From: Talaromyces rugulosus
Lineage: Eukaryota > Ascomycota > Eurotiomycetes > Eurotiales > Trichocomaceae
Assembly: GCF_013368755.1 (NCBI RefSeq)
Contig: NC_049563.1
Location: 124,001 to 188,000, forward strand
Reading direction: 5' to 3'
DNA: 64,000 nt
Numbering within the stretch: the first letter of the stretch is position 1; every line of letters begins with the position of its first letter. A program made the position numbers and the translations under genes. Shown here piece after piece: positions 35,366 through 45,850 of this stretch. The notes beneath the pieces were generated by a model, which was given only the letters and a program-made list of their open reading frames with translations, was not told where the DNA came from and searched no databases.

Positions 35366-37745
35366 CTAAGACGACTCAAAAATAGACGGCCAGCTCTTCT
35401 TCAACTGGTGAAGAATGCTTTCGAGTGTTGAATTGGCTTCTGATGTCGAAGCCTTGAGAGACGTTTCGGTTTGCCACTGATTTTCAAACACGCGTAGCTG
35501 ACTAGACAGAGTAGTATCATTGTATTGTGCAAAATCTGTCTTTGCAAGGTACTCGATAAAAATCGACCATCGAGAATGGTAGTAAGACCCGACCAAACCC
35601 GCCCAAGACTTGGATGCGTAATCTGAAATCTCTCCATCAGGGCCCCAGAGAGTTACCTGATTACGGATATTATACTCATAAAAGTCTTTGTCCACGTCCT
35701 CTGCCCACGAACGAGCCGAAGAAATTCGATCTTTCAGGCTGAATGCTTTGTTTTTCGACAAGACTGTGTCAAGGTCGGTGAGCAAGTCAAGAATATTTTC
35801 TCCTTTCTCGGAAATCTCGTGGGATCCGGCGGTGTAAGATGACACAAGATTATTGTAGTAGTCGATAAAGGCGTTTGCCAGTACTTGCCGAGTGACATCG
35901 ATAATGTCATATTGGAAAGATGGATGTTCCCACAGCCAAGTGTTTCCATTTGCGCCTTTCACCATAAGGTTCCATACATTCACTATCTCCGCAGGGTCGT
36001 AGTTGACTGTTGTCGGATTGGGATAAAATCCTGCGAGATCAGTCAATCCTTTAATACTTGGAGCCAACTCTAGTATAGCTTTCGGTGTAACACCCGTGCT
36101 TGAGTTAGTGTTGTTGTAGGCTGTTTTTGCCAAGATTTCCCAAGCAGTGAATAGCTCTTGTGGGATATCGCCGTAACTGCCCCAGGTGTAGCGACTATAC
36201 GTCCAGTTCGAGAAATATTCCACCGGATCGATCGGGTCTGCCGACCATGCTTGATCGAATAGCAAATCCCATTTAATTTCGTTCCCTTGCTCGGATTCCA
36301 TACTCGACCCAAAGCCAACCAGTGATTCGGACTGGGCAACAGCGAGAGTTGCGTTGATTGTGATATTCATGACTTGTCCATATAGACTCATTGAACCGCC
36401 AAAGTCGTTCATTTGACACCATATCCAGGGCTTGCCGTAGTAAGATTTGGTCTGCTGCCAATAAGGACGTGTTTCTGAAAAGAGATCAAGGATCAACATG
36501 TCGTTGTTATCCTCCACGCCGCCTAAATACGCTGAAATCCTACTATCAGTCCAGAAGTCGTTAGTTAAAAACAGCCAACCTTGCATTAGCCAAATGGCCG
36601 AAGGGTCTGCAGCCTTGAGGCCTTGCCACGTGTTGTAAGATACATTGTGGAGATAACCTGTGTCACCTGATGCTGGAAGGATCTCATTGTACTGATCAAG
36701 AGTGTAAATATTGGTCACATTCCCAAACGCATTGATCTGTTCGTTGATTACGCCTTTTTGAAGCTCGGAAAAAAGAGGATCAAATGGATCTAGGAAATTA
36801 ACTTGCGTGTAATTATTTGGGAACCCACCCCATGTCGCGCCTGTAGTAACGTTGGCTTCCGGGAGGACCTGCGAGATACCCTCTGGGACAAATCCAGGGA
36901 ACGCAGGAAGAACAGGCGTGATGCCAAGTTCGACCATACGTGCGACAATTTTCTTTTGTAGTTCAAATTGTTTGTTGATCCAATCGAGAGGTAAGTCGCT
37001 ACCTCCCCAGGACCCTTGGATATTGCCGAAGCGATTCCAAGGCTGAAACGCCGGGCCGCTGAAAAATGGAAGAATCAAATCATCCGTCAATCCGACTCCC
37101 TTGAATGCCTCTCGCAGAGTATGCTCGTATCCAACCCACGCGAGAGCCAGATTGATACCGTGGATGGCGGCCCAGTCCAACTCTAGCTCCCAATCTTCCC
37201 ATGTCCAGAAGGCAGCAGTATATCCAAAGGTAACTGCGAATGTATCAGTGACTATGCATTTTGGATAAATAGAACTCGTATTACCTGTATTCAAGTGATA
37301 TCTCCACGGAACAATGCTGGAGCCTCGCAGTGGCGTGTCTAATTTTGGCAACGGATTGGGAGCTTTGTCGAGGAGACTCCCGACAAACCAGTAAATATCT
37401 ACGTGAGCAATTTCCGTTAAATAGCGCCGAAGACTGGTTATTTCTGTAAGTGAGATTCCTAGAGAGGGTCTACGGAACAGCTTACCCTGTTGCTAAAGCA
37501 CTCAACGAGTTTCCGTGGATAAGAATCGTGCCATTTGGGGCACTGGAAACTTCAAAATTGTCGTTTTTGCGAATATAGTCACCGTCTTGGGTCCCGAAAC
37601 TGGCATTCAGAGAAAACGCAAAGCTATCAACGTGATCCGGAAGTCGCCGTTTGACCAAGTCCTGGAGACCATCGGTTGAGACTGCCAGGGAGGACTGGCA
37701 AAGAGCGCCCAGCAGTGCCCCTACTACTGCGTGGTAAAAGCGCAT
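35366..37745 (-). CDS. Secreted GH89 alpha-N-acetylglucosaminidase (NAGLU-like)
   Basis: Three exons (introns 37434-37485 and 37234-37284) give 758 residues. A signal peptide is clear (MRFYHAVVGALLGALCQSSLA). The N-terminal domain ends GNSLSALATGLRRYL, then the catalytic domain begins GYTAAFWTWEDWELELDWAA and GINLALAWVGYEHTLREAF, matching animal and bacterial NAGLU (WWDWxRWExEIDWMA, GINLALAW). The catalytic acid lies in YTLDQYNEILP; the nucleophile region is SSMESEQGNEIKW. PVLPAFPGFVPE and WLMQGWLF are further GH89 hallmarks. Many NxS/T sites suit a secreted glycoprotein. GH89 enzymes release terminal alpha-linked GlcNAc. First intron uses an acceptor CCAG at 37434, which restores phase; the nearer TTACAG would not. 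Confidence 0.9.
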
Positions 37746-38876
37746 ATTGATGAACCGATGAACTTTATAACCTTCGAAGGATGATGATGGCGAACGGGAA
37801 GCTAAGGCGGAGTCCAGGTATTTAAATACTACCAGGGTCTGTCTCCTGATGGATAAGAGCCAATAATATTGAAGACCGAACTAATTTACAGTTCTTATTG
37901 CAAGTGTTGATATTCGCGTTAGTTTTCTTATGGAGAAACAAGCCATAATCGGGGTTGCATTCGCTATCTCCTCAAGATAGCTTGATGCTAGAATAATTTC
38001 GGATCGAGGGGGACCTATCACAGGCAGTGGCTGTTGTCTAGCTTGCCTCGTTCGGGCAATTAAATGTCGTTGTATTCCTGTAGGATCGCTAATGTACTTT
38101 CTTCAGCCCGTAAGACCTAGACAGGGCGATAGGATAAGGCTTCAGGTTGATGCATAATTTCATCGTTCGCTTGAATACTGCTCTCGATGTCGTGAAATCG
38201 GGGGCCAAAACATACAATCATTGGAATCATCCACGTAATCTACCGGTTGAATCATTTGTTCCAACTGCTTAATCCTTGGTCTACAATGCAACTTTCATGT
38301 TCTCAGTGTCTCCTATGTAGTAATAATAATAACGCATTATTATACAGGCGTTGCTATTTCTCTACTTTGCTCGATACTGTAGGTAAAGGAAGACATCATC
38401 CGGGGAAATCCCCACGGTTATGTGGCTTCGGATTTTACATTCCAGGCATTATTTTGATTGAATATTAATTAACTGAAATGAAATCTCTAGTCTTACCGAA
38501 AGTATGTTTACCTACGAATGGAATACCACCTTGGGAGGCACCAGCCGAACTGAGCGGGAATGGTATTACCAACACTGAAACCGCCCATAACAAATCGGAA
38601 GCTTAGGCTTCGCTCGAATTGGAGACATGAGCCGCCAGCTGTCCCAGATGCTCCAAGATAGACTAGTAACGTATTAGCGTCGTTGCTAACGTCCTAGAGT
38701 CGATTGACTGCTGCTGTGCTGCATCCATACTGGCCACTTGCAGAATTAACCTTGGTACCTTGGCCGCTGCGGACGAATCCGAATCACAGATACTTGAATT
38801 CAAGAATTGACAGATTCCAGAACAAGACTTTTGCCTATTTGGTGACACTACACAATCATAACCAGTTCGGGATAGA
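37746..38876. other. Intergenic, divergent promoters
   Basis: Separates the GH89 (minus) and aspartic-protease (plus) starts, so it should contain both promoters. A TATAAAG-like element faces the GH89 gene close to its ATG. No gene is supported. Confidence 0.4.
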
Positions 38877-40120
38877 ATGTCCTTCTTCTCGGTTTTGGCT
38901 GCTGTTAGCAGCTTAACTGCGACCGCAGTGGCCACGTCGCAAATTGTTCCCGTCACTGAAGATTCGGTAATACATCTTGTCTTAGCACTGCTCTTGGCCC
39001 TCGGTTTTGCTAATAATTACCCCGCTGACAGGGCTTTTGGTTTGGTAATTTCACAGTCGGAAACTCCACGAATCTGAGCCTGCTGGTCGACACTGGTTCC
39101 GGCGACATCATCATTAACCCAGGCTTGTACAAAGCCGGTTCGAATGCCGAGAACCTCCACGAAAATTTCGACAATTCTTACGGGACTACCCAAAGCAACG
39201 GCGGAGGTACAATTGAAGTAAGATTGCTTCGTCCCGATTCTGACGGATAGAGACTCTGACAGCCTGTAGATTAAGGGGCCTCTGTATTCGGACATAGTGT
39301 CCATTGGCAAGCTGAGCGCAAAGCAACACATTGGCGCCGCAAATAACCAAACAGGAATTCCGCACGATGGAATCGTTGGGTTCGGGCCCTCTTCTACCGA
39401 GTTTCCCGGGCCAAATGCCATGGCGTTTGTAGAGACTCTTTGTCGAGATGGAGATCTCTCTGAATGTCGCTTCGGTCTTGCACTAAACAGCAACAAGACA
39501 GGCTCTTTGATCCTTGGGGAGGTAGAGCCCAGTCTATACAAGAATAACTTGTCGCTGGTGCCGTCTAGCGAGTCATGGACAGTTAATGCGGATATCTATG
39601 TCGATGGGTCCATCTCCAATTCGGATACTTCGGTGGTTATGGACAGCGGCACAGCGACCATTGTTGGGCCAATCGACCAAGTATCGGCAATTTTCAACTC
39701 TACTGGCATACAGGGAGTGCGTAGTGGGGGCTCATTGTTTGGCTATTTCCCTTGTGATAAACCGCCAACTCTGGGAATTGGGCTGCCCTCGCAGTCTGAC
39801 GCAGCAGCAGCAGCCAAAAAGCACTCACCTTTGCTCAGTACTACCACCACCTTGTTTAACATCAGCTCGGATCAGTGGGCCATAGCCAATAATGGCCACA
39901 ACAATTGCACAGCCTTATTGAGTGGGCAGGACTTTGGGGAGTCGATTTGGATTTTCGGACAAGGTAAAAAGCGCCAACTCTTTTTGCTTTTTTTTTTTTT
40001 TTTTTTTTGAAGATAAAAATGCTGATGCACATGAACTCTACAGCCTTCTACACTGGGTTATATGTTGACCATAACATGAAAGATTCAGTGATGGGCTTTG
40101 CTTCGTTGGACTCTCCTTAG
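38877..40120 (+). CDS. Secreted pepsin-like aspartic protease, GPI tail cut off by TAG
   Basis: Four exons (introns 38967-39031, 39218-39269, 39964-40043) give 348 residues to TAG at 40118-40120. A signal peptide (MSFFSVLAAVSSLTATAVA) leads almost directly into the enzyme, with little or no propeptide. The two catalytic motifs are LLVDTGSGD and VVMDSGTA, and YGTTQSNGGG lies near the flap. FGQAFYTGLYVDHN is the conserved C-terminal strand. After the stop the same frame runs 48 further codons (to TGA at 40265): Thr/Ser/Ala-rich, then a basic patch and GLCAVVAILTGAILC, exactly the layout of a GPI-anchor signal. The gene therefore looks derived from a GPI-anchored (yapsin-like) protease and now codes for a soluble form unless TAG is read through. 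Intron 3 has a long poly-T tract. Confidence 0.82.
39989..40008. repeat. Poly-T tract in intron 3 of the protease
   Basis: About 20 consecutive T in the middle of the intron. Its length may be unreliable in assembly but it does not affect coding sequence. Confidence 0.7.
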
Positions 40121-40267
40121 CCATTAACAAATGCGACTGCCACCACCTCCTCGGCTTCAAGCCCATCTCAACAAAGTGCTGCGCAGGACAGTAGCGTTAT
40201 GAGGATGAAAAGAGCGGTTGGACTTTGTGCTGTAGTTGCAATTTTGACGGGCGCAATCCTGTGCTGA
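40121..40267 (+). other. Open GPI-signal-like frame beyond the protease stop
   Basis: 48 codons in phase with the protease, free of stops until TGA at 40265-40267. The composition is that of a GPI attachment region: Ser/Thr/Ala-rich stretch, MRMKR basic patch, hydrophobic terminus. Retention of this frame suggests a recent stop mutation or use by readthrough. Confidence 0.55.
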
Positions 40268-40992
40268 TGAGAGTTACTGTCGTCTGTTGGTGTATTTTGA
40301 GGTAGACTACTTCATATTTATGATGTATCGACATCTCCAGACACAATTTTTATGTCGGCAAGGACGTCTATTTTAGCTGTACATACAATTATTGAATTTC
40401 TTCATCAGCTCATAGTTTTGGATGTCTATTTGCTTCAAATGTTTCAATGTATCGTTAGTATATATACGCGCACATCAATGATATATAAAGGATGCTGTAC
40501 ATGTAGGCATCCACATGCTCATTTTCAGGCTTTGATGCCAGTTCCGAATCCGCGACCTTGGACATCCCTCTATCGCGACGATTTCATCTCTGCTGAGGGC
40601 AAAACCCTGACCTGACGTTGTCGAGTCTACGCAAGGGTGTGGTTCTGGTGGGGAGAACATGACGGAACCCGCTGCCGATTGTCGGTTAAGCAAAAACCCG
40701 ACGAAAAGTCCTCTATCCGGCCTACTCATTATTATTATTAATAAACAAAATAGTACATTGAAATACACAGTGATATTGTGGAGCGCACCAGTCGGAAGAT
40801 AAATATGCGGGGAGAGAGGAGAGGGCAGACAGAAATAGGCCGGGCCAATAATAGGTGCTGGCTGAAATATAACATCGGGCCGCCGACAACTCACTGACTA
40901 ACATATGCGGTTGTCTCTTCTTACGTCTCCGGCCCTGTAGCGATAGCACTTGCGCCAGGGCTTTTTGTCCTGTTTTTCGTCAAACGAAAGTA
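40268..40992. other. Intergenic, promoter of quinate dehydrogenase
   Basis: No gene is supported. No clear QutA-type palindrome was seen here. Confidence 0.35.
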
Positions 40993-41922
40993 ATGTCTAC
41001 TACCAGGATTTCAGAACCCGGTGATCAGCGGGCGTTTACGTATTTTGTCGGAGTTGGTCTGAGCCACTCGCTGTCACCCCCGCTACATGACTTTGTCGCC
41101 AACTCGCTAGGACTCGGATGGAAGTTCGTGGCCCACGAGTGCGACAGTGTGGAAGAGGGCATCCGACTGTTCCGGCAGCCCAGTTTTGCCGGCGGCGTGG
41201 TCACCATGCCGTACAAGACTGCGATAATGAAGCACCTGGACGGGCTGGACGAGCAATGCATCAAGATTGGGGCGTGCAACAACGTCTATCGGGCAGCAGA
41301 TGGCTCGCTGCGAGGGGCCAACACCGACTGGTGCGGGGTCGAAGGCTGCCTTGCCACGGCGTCTGATGTAGGCAAAGGTAGGCCAGCCCTGATTGTTGGC
41401 GCCGGGGGCGCTGCACGTGCTGCTATCTATGCGTTGCATGAGCGGTTGGCCTGTAACTTGATCTACGTAGTCAATCGCGATAAGGACGAGGTGGCCGCGT
41501 TGTTGAAGGACACTGCGTCTTACGGGCCGGGTCTGTCAGTCAAGCACCTGGACTGTCTCGAGGCCGCAAAGAATATTGGACAAGAGTCTGATCCGTTCTA
41601 TATTGTCGGGGGTGTCCCGGATTACGAACCCCAAAGTGCTGCGGAACTGGAGGGGCGTGAAATTCTCGTTCATTTCCTCAAGAACGCGCGCCAACCAGGA
41701 GTACTGCTAGATATTTGCTACAAACCCCGCAGGACACGCACCATCAAGCTCGGTGAGCAATATGGCTGGCATGTCGTTGACGGAACCATGGTGATTGGCC
41801 GCCAGGTCTATGAGCAATACCGGCTCTGGTGTGGCGAGGCGACGGCCAACATGATCCCATTGCAGGAAGCCTGGACTGTACTGCAGCAGGCAGCTGAAAA
41901 AAGCACTGCTATCAATTTCTGA
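40993..41922 (+). CDS. qutB: Quinate/shikimate dehydrogenase (quinate catabolism)
   Basis: An intronless 309-residue protein of the shikimate dehydrogenase fold. GLSHSLSPPLHDFVAN is the substrate-binding loop, TMPYKTAI carries the catalytic Lys, ANTDWCGVEG the substrate Asp, and ALIVGAGGAARAAIYAL the NAD-binding loop. The C-terminal half is PRRTRTIKL...WHVVDGTMVIGRQVYEQYRLWCG. The single-domain form and the cluster context fit the catabolic enzyme that oxidises quinate to 3-dehydroquinate and shikimate to 3-dehydroshikimate, rather than the biosynthetic AROM domain. It is the first gene of the qut cluster here, same strand as qutC. Confidence 0.88.
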   Translation: MSTTRISEPGDQRAFTYFVGVGLSHSLSPPLHDFVANSLGLGWKFVAHECDSVEEGIRLFRQPSFAGGVVTMPYKTAIMKHLDGLDEQCIKIGACNNVYRAADGSLRGANTDWCGVEGCLATASDVGKGRPALIVGAGGAARAAIYALHERLACNLIYVVNRDKDEVAALLKDTASYGPGLSVKHLDCLEAAKNIGQESDPFYIVGGVPDYEPQSAAELEGREILVHFLKNARQPGVLLDICYKPRRTRTIKLGEQYGWHVVDGTMVIGRQVYEQYRLWCGEATANMIPLQEAWTVLQQAAEKSTAINF

Positions 41923-42421
41923 CTCGATATCCAAGGATCCTCCCGGGCGAGAGTAGGATCGACAGGGCTGAAACCGAGGAGATGGAACAATCAAGCTGTC
42001 GCGATAAAACCGTAGGATTTGTGTGTTGCTGCAGGAAGCGAATGCGACATCACGTGCTGCCGATCGCAGGTGCCAGGAGGTGCAGATCGTCGGAGAACTA
42101 AACTTGAGTAGCAATGATAGTTAGCGGTGAACAGAAAGTGTCCTGAGAGCAATCCCCAGTTCCGCATATAAAAACATCCTGGAGTAGTTGTTGTCCGGAT
42201 GTCGGTCCCCCACAACGCGATTGCGCAATACGTACATTAGTGTCTCCCGGCCAGCGTCTTCCGCCCTGAGGCTGTTTGTTTAGCCGTCATTTCCTATTGA
42301 TATTTGGCTGCGCAACTGTCGCTATCTTTTGATTGATGCTCGTTGCTCGTTTCTCGTTGTCGCTGCTTTGACGAAAAAAACACACATCGAATACGGGTCT
42401 TATGACAACTATCTTGCCAAA
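41923..42421. other. Spacer between qutB and qutC
   Basis: 5' flank of the dehydratase gene. No gene and no strong activator palindrome were seen. Confidence 0.35.
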
Positions 42422-43471
42422 ATGTCGTGCGCTCCAGCAATTTCGACCATGTCCCTCGGCCGTGCCTGGGTGCACCAGATGCCGGAGAAGCTGAGACAGG
42501 CTGGCCTGGCAGGCTTCCAGGGAGTCGAAATGTTCTACGAAGACTTGGAATACATGGCCAAAGAGGCATACGGAGACTGCAGCAGGCCGGAACACATCCT
42601 CGCCGCGGCTCGACAAGCGCGCAGCTTGTGTGATGATAACGGCTTGGTTGTTATGGCCCTGCAGCCGTTCTGGTTTTATGAGGGCCTGATAGACCGGCAT
42701 GAGCACGAGCTTAGAATCGAGAAGCTCAAGCTGTGGTTTCAAATTGCTAAAATCTTAAATACCGATCTGATCCAAATACCGTCGAATTTCTTGCCAGAGA
42801 AGCACATCTCCGGCGACCTTGACTTGATCGTGAGCGATTTGATCGAAGTCGCCGACCTGGGGCTACAGCAGAGCCCGCCTATTCGATTTGCATACGAGAG
42901 TCTGGCGTGGTCCACATATATCAACACATGGGAGCAATCCTGGGACATCGTCCAGCGAGTCAACAGGTCCAACTTTGGTTGTTGCCTTGATACCTTCAAT
43001 ATCGCTGGCCGGGTATGGGCGGATCCAGCAAGCCCGACGGGCAAAACGCCCAATGCCGATGCTGATATAGAAGCATCGCTGGACCGGCTTCGACGGACAG
43101 TCGATGTCAGGAAGATATTCTTTCTACAAGTGGTCGACGCTGAGGAAATGGAGACGCCGCTGATCGAGGGCCACCCGTGGCACGACGCTGCACAACCATC
43201 GCGGATGTCGTGGAGTCGCAATGCACGACTCTTCGCGTACGAAACCGACCGCGGTGGTTATCTCCCTATTCTCAAAGTGGCCCGAGTGATCTTTGAAGAT
43301 CTCAAGTATGAAGGTTGGGTGTCGATGGAGCTCTTTTCTCGAACGATGACAGACCCTAGCCCTACTGTGCCAGAGGAGCACGCCAGGAGAGGGATTGCCT
43401 CGTGGAAAAAGCTGAAGTCAGATTTTCTGGGCACCAAACCCACAATCACGCAGTTGGCCGGTCGTTTGTAA
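42422..43471 (+). CDS. qutC: 3-dehydroshikimate dehydratase
   Basis: An intronless 349-residue TIM-barrel protein of the AP-endonuclease-2/xylose-isomerase-like superfamily. GFQGVEMFYEDLEYMAKE, CDDNGLVVMALQPFWFYEG, IRFAYESLAWSTYINTW (metal-binding Glu), CCLDTFNIAGRVWADP and GWVSMELFSRTM follow the order seen in A. nidulans QutC and Neurospora QA-4. It dehydrates 3-dehydroshikimate to protocatechuate, the last step of the quinate branch before ring cleavage. The frame is open upstream, but the ATG at 42422 (MSCAPAISTMSLG) is the family start. Confidence 0.9.
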   Translation: MSCAPAISTMSLGRAWVHQMPEKLRQAGLAGFQGVEMFYEDLEYMAKEAYGDCSRPEHILAAARQARSLCDDNGLVVMALQPFWFYEGLIDRHEHELRIEKLKLWFQIAKILNTDLIQIPSNFLPEKHISGDLDLIVSDLIEVADLGLQQSPPIRFAYESLAWSTYINTWEQSWDIVQRVNRSNFGCCLDTFNIAGRVWADPASPTGKTPNADADIEASLDRLRRTVDVRKIFFLQVVDAEEMETPLIEGHPWHDAAQPSRMSWSRNARLFAYETDRGGYLPILKVARVIFEDLKYEGWVSMELFSRTMTDPSPTVPEEHARRGIASWKKLKSDFLGTKPTITQLAGRL

Positions 43472-43668
43472 ATAGGTTTTCTGTAATATAATTATTTTGT
43501 TCACTTTGATCTCCTGCGCTCAAACACCTGGTTGTGTTCGATGGAAAGCCAAGGAGTTGAAATCTAAATCACTGGTTAAGAAGCCGAGATTCTGTGCAAA
43601 GTCCGCGACTTCGCCGTCATATCTTTATTCTGTCAGTAAAATTATACTGAAATCTAATGCGTAATTTG

Positions 43669-45601
43669 TTACCTTCGAGGTAGGACCATGGACGCCATGT
43701 CTTCGAACATTGCGTCAAAATCATCCTTTTCAAGGATAGATGAATTGGTTGGGGGGTCTGCAACCAAATAGTTTCCAACATTCATCGCATTCTGCTGCAC
43801 AATGGTCTGGCCATAAGCTCGTGATACTACAGAAGAAAGGAAAAGTAGCAAGGTATCTTACCGGGTTTGGGTGTTCCGAAATAGCCATTCCAGGAACGTT
43901 GGTGAGCGGCGAGGCCGTCACGGTTTGCGCGAGAGGCCCTCTCGCTTGTTGTGACCTCATAGGTGAGGGCGCGACGTCACTTGCAATCGCCCCAGGGCGT
44001 CCGAATTTGTACTGTTTCTGGAAATTCTCTAGGAATCGAAAGCAACGCATGCGGATTGAATGGTTGAGTTCATTGGATCCCGAAACCTGTAAGCGGCTGA
44101 CATAGGATTGGATCTGAACAGCAAACACCACGATCAACGGATTTCCAAACAGCACACTGTCTGCCTCGAAGCATCGGATGAGGAGTTGAATGGTCCAGTT
44201 TACAGTCTCCTCGGCTAGAGGCATAATCTGCATGCCCCTGTTTTGTGCTTGTTCGAGCAAAACTAAAAGGCTGAATTTGTACGTCAAATGAAGTAACAGT
44301 ATCGGTGGACTCGCGACAGTTGATGATTGCAGTTGGTGCTGTTTCTTCAAGTTGGAATACCAGCTTCCAAGATCTTCGATCTTATCCCGAAGTTGCATGG
44401 CGCTGTAAGTGGTGAGATGGAACGGCGGCAGCATTCCTGCAATTTGGTTCATCAGATTAAAACAGCTAATACTTCGGAGGGGTTGTTTCCCCTGACTGAT
44501 AGATGTGTCATGGGACAGAGGGATCCACGGTTCCCATTCATCCAGAGCGCTTTCATCAAGCTCGCCCACTTGTGCATCGGGGAATAGAGGCGGCTTGCAC
44601 AAGTGTGTCGATAATATTCGGTCGAGGAAAAAACAACCCTGTATTGTATGCTGATACCTCTCAGAGCGTCGACGATCGTCGAGGCTGACGTCGACTAGCA
44701 TGCAGAATACTTGTGACAAGAGAAGCCGGGCGACACTCAGCCGTCTCATCCCGATGTTGAATAGTGCAAGGATGATCAACGCCTGCGCATTGCCGATCGA
44801 AAATGCTCGCTCATTCCCGTTTAAGCACAATCGAATGTATGCCTGGATGCTGTCTGGATTCACAGACCCTAGTGAACTGGACAAACCGCCCATTGTTGCG
44901 GATGTGTAAGCGATTATGGCCCACAAGCAGAGCCGGTATCCTTCACGGTCACATCCAGTCTCATCGTGGGATTCGTCATGATATAAAGCGCGCAGAACGG
45001 TTCGCCGTTCGAGGATGGGAAACCAGCAGTGTGTCGTTCGGAAGTAATAGTCCACGATTTCCTGCACGTTGTCTGGGAGGTTCGGCGGCGGCACGTCTAG
45101 GAACTGCTCCAGTCTCTCGAACGGATCGCCAGGTGGCTGGTGCTGGACGGCTGGACTGGCACTTTCGATAGGAGGTAGCCTGAGCGCTCTATCGGCGCCT
45201 GAAGACGGTCGTGGTGTGTCATTATCGTCTGCAATGTTGAGTAGATGGTCGAGGTCTTTCGCTAAAGCGGAGGACCGCCAGATATCCGAAGCCTGCTCTA
45301 AGTAGTCGCTATCGGCCATGTGGCCCACCAGGTGTTCTCGCAGCACCCTTCGCAGCTTATACTCGCCATTGGGGAGGGACTGCTGGAAGAGGCCCAGCAG
45401 GGCCTCTACTCCTCGCACATAGCCGGTCGGGAGCCCTCGTTTCTTCGCGGGTGTGCCGTACGTGCAAAGCTTGCCCAGGCTGCGGCATGTCGCGCATGAG
45501 GGCTGCTCGCCATCGCACTTGGACTTGCGTTTGCGGCATTGGTCACACGCCTGGTTGATCCTCTGTCGCTTGGATGATGACGATGAGTCGTGTTCGGCCA
45601 T
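43669..45601 (-). CDS. qutA: Zn2Cys6 transcription factor, QutA-type activator
   Basis: Two exons give 625 residues. The zinc cluster lies at residues 19-46 (CDQCRKRKSKCDGEQPSC, then ATCRSLGKLC) and is followed by GTPAKKRGLPTGYVRGVEAL, a linker also found in QutA and related activators. The fungal_trans domain spans the middle. An intron at 43807-43861 restores an acidic C-terminus (EKDDFDAMFEDMASMV), a likely activation region; reading through would end at 43730 with an unrelated tail. It sits between qutC and qutR and is divergent from qutR across 250 bases, which is why QutA is proposed. Orthology is inferred from position plus the linker; other zinc-cluster factors share it. Confidence 0.72.
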
Positions 45602-45850
45602 GGCAGCACATTTCCTGCTGCCAGCCGCGCGCGCCTAAGAATATTAGCGAACAGAGAGACAAGCCCAGCGCGCGCCCGGAAGCCTCGCTCCGCTGGCCGG
45701 TCACGTGCCGCCACCCCGGACCCCGCAGGAAAAGTAATTATCCGGCGCCGCCTCTTCCTTCCGCGCCGAACTCAACGCAGGTTTGTACGGCCAGACAGAC
45801 CTTGGAACGTTCTTTGGCGGTGCTGATGTCTACCCCTGCTGTCTGCAGTG
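45602..45850. promoter_or_regulatory. Divergent activator/repressor promoter
   Basis: The 249 bases between the two divergent regulatory genes contain GGAAAAGTAATTATCC at 45728-45743, a 14 of 16 match to the quinic-acid activator consensus known from Neurospora QA-1F/Aspergillus QutA (GGRTAARYRYTTATCC). One site serving both genes would give the activator control over itself and its repressor. Confidence 0.5.

Noticed and set aside
40057..40120. An intron that would remove the protease TAG (GTTATA...TTAG)
   Set aside because: It would delete the conserved YVDHNMKDSVMGFA strand of the enzyme.
40475..40894. 139-codon minus-strand ORF upstream of qutB
   Set aside because: Lies in the qutB promoter, no motif, repetitive Pro/Ser text.
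42329..42421. Upstream extension of the dehydratase frame
   Set aside because: Starts at a non-ATG codon and adds sequence not found in the family; the ATG at 42422 is used.
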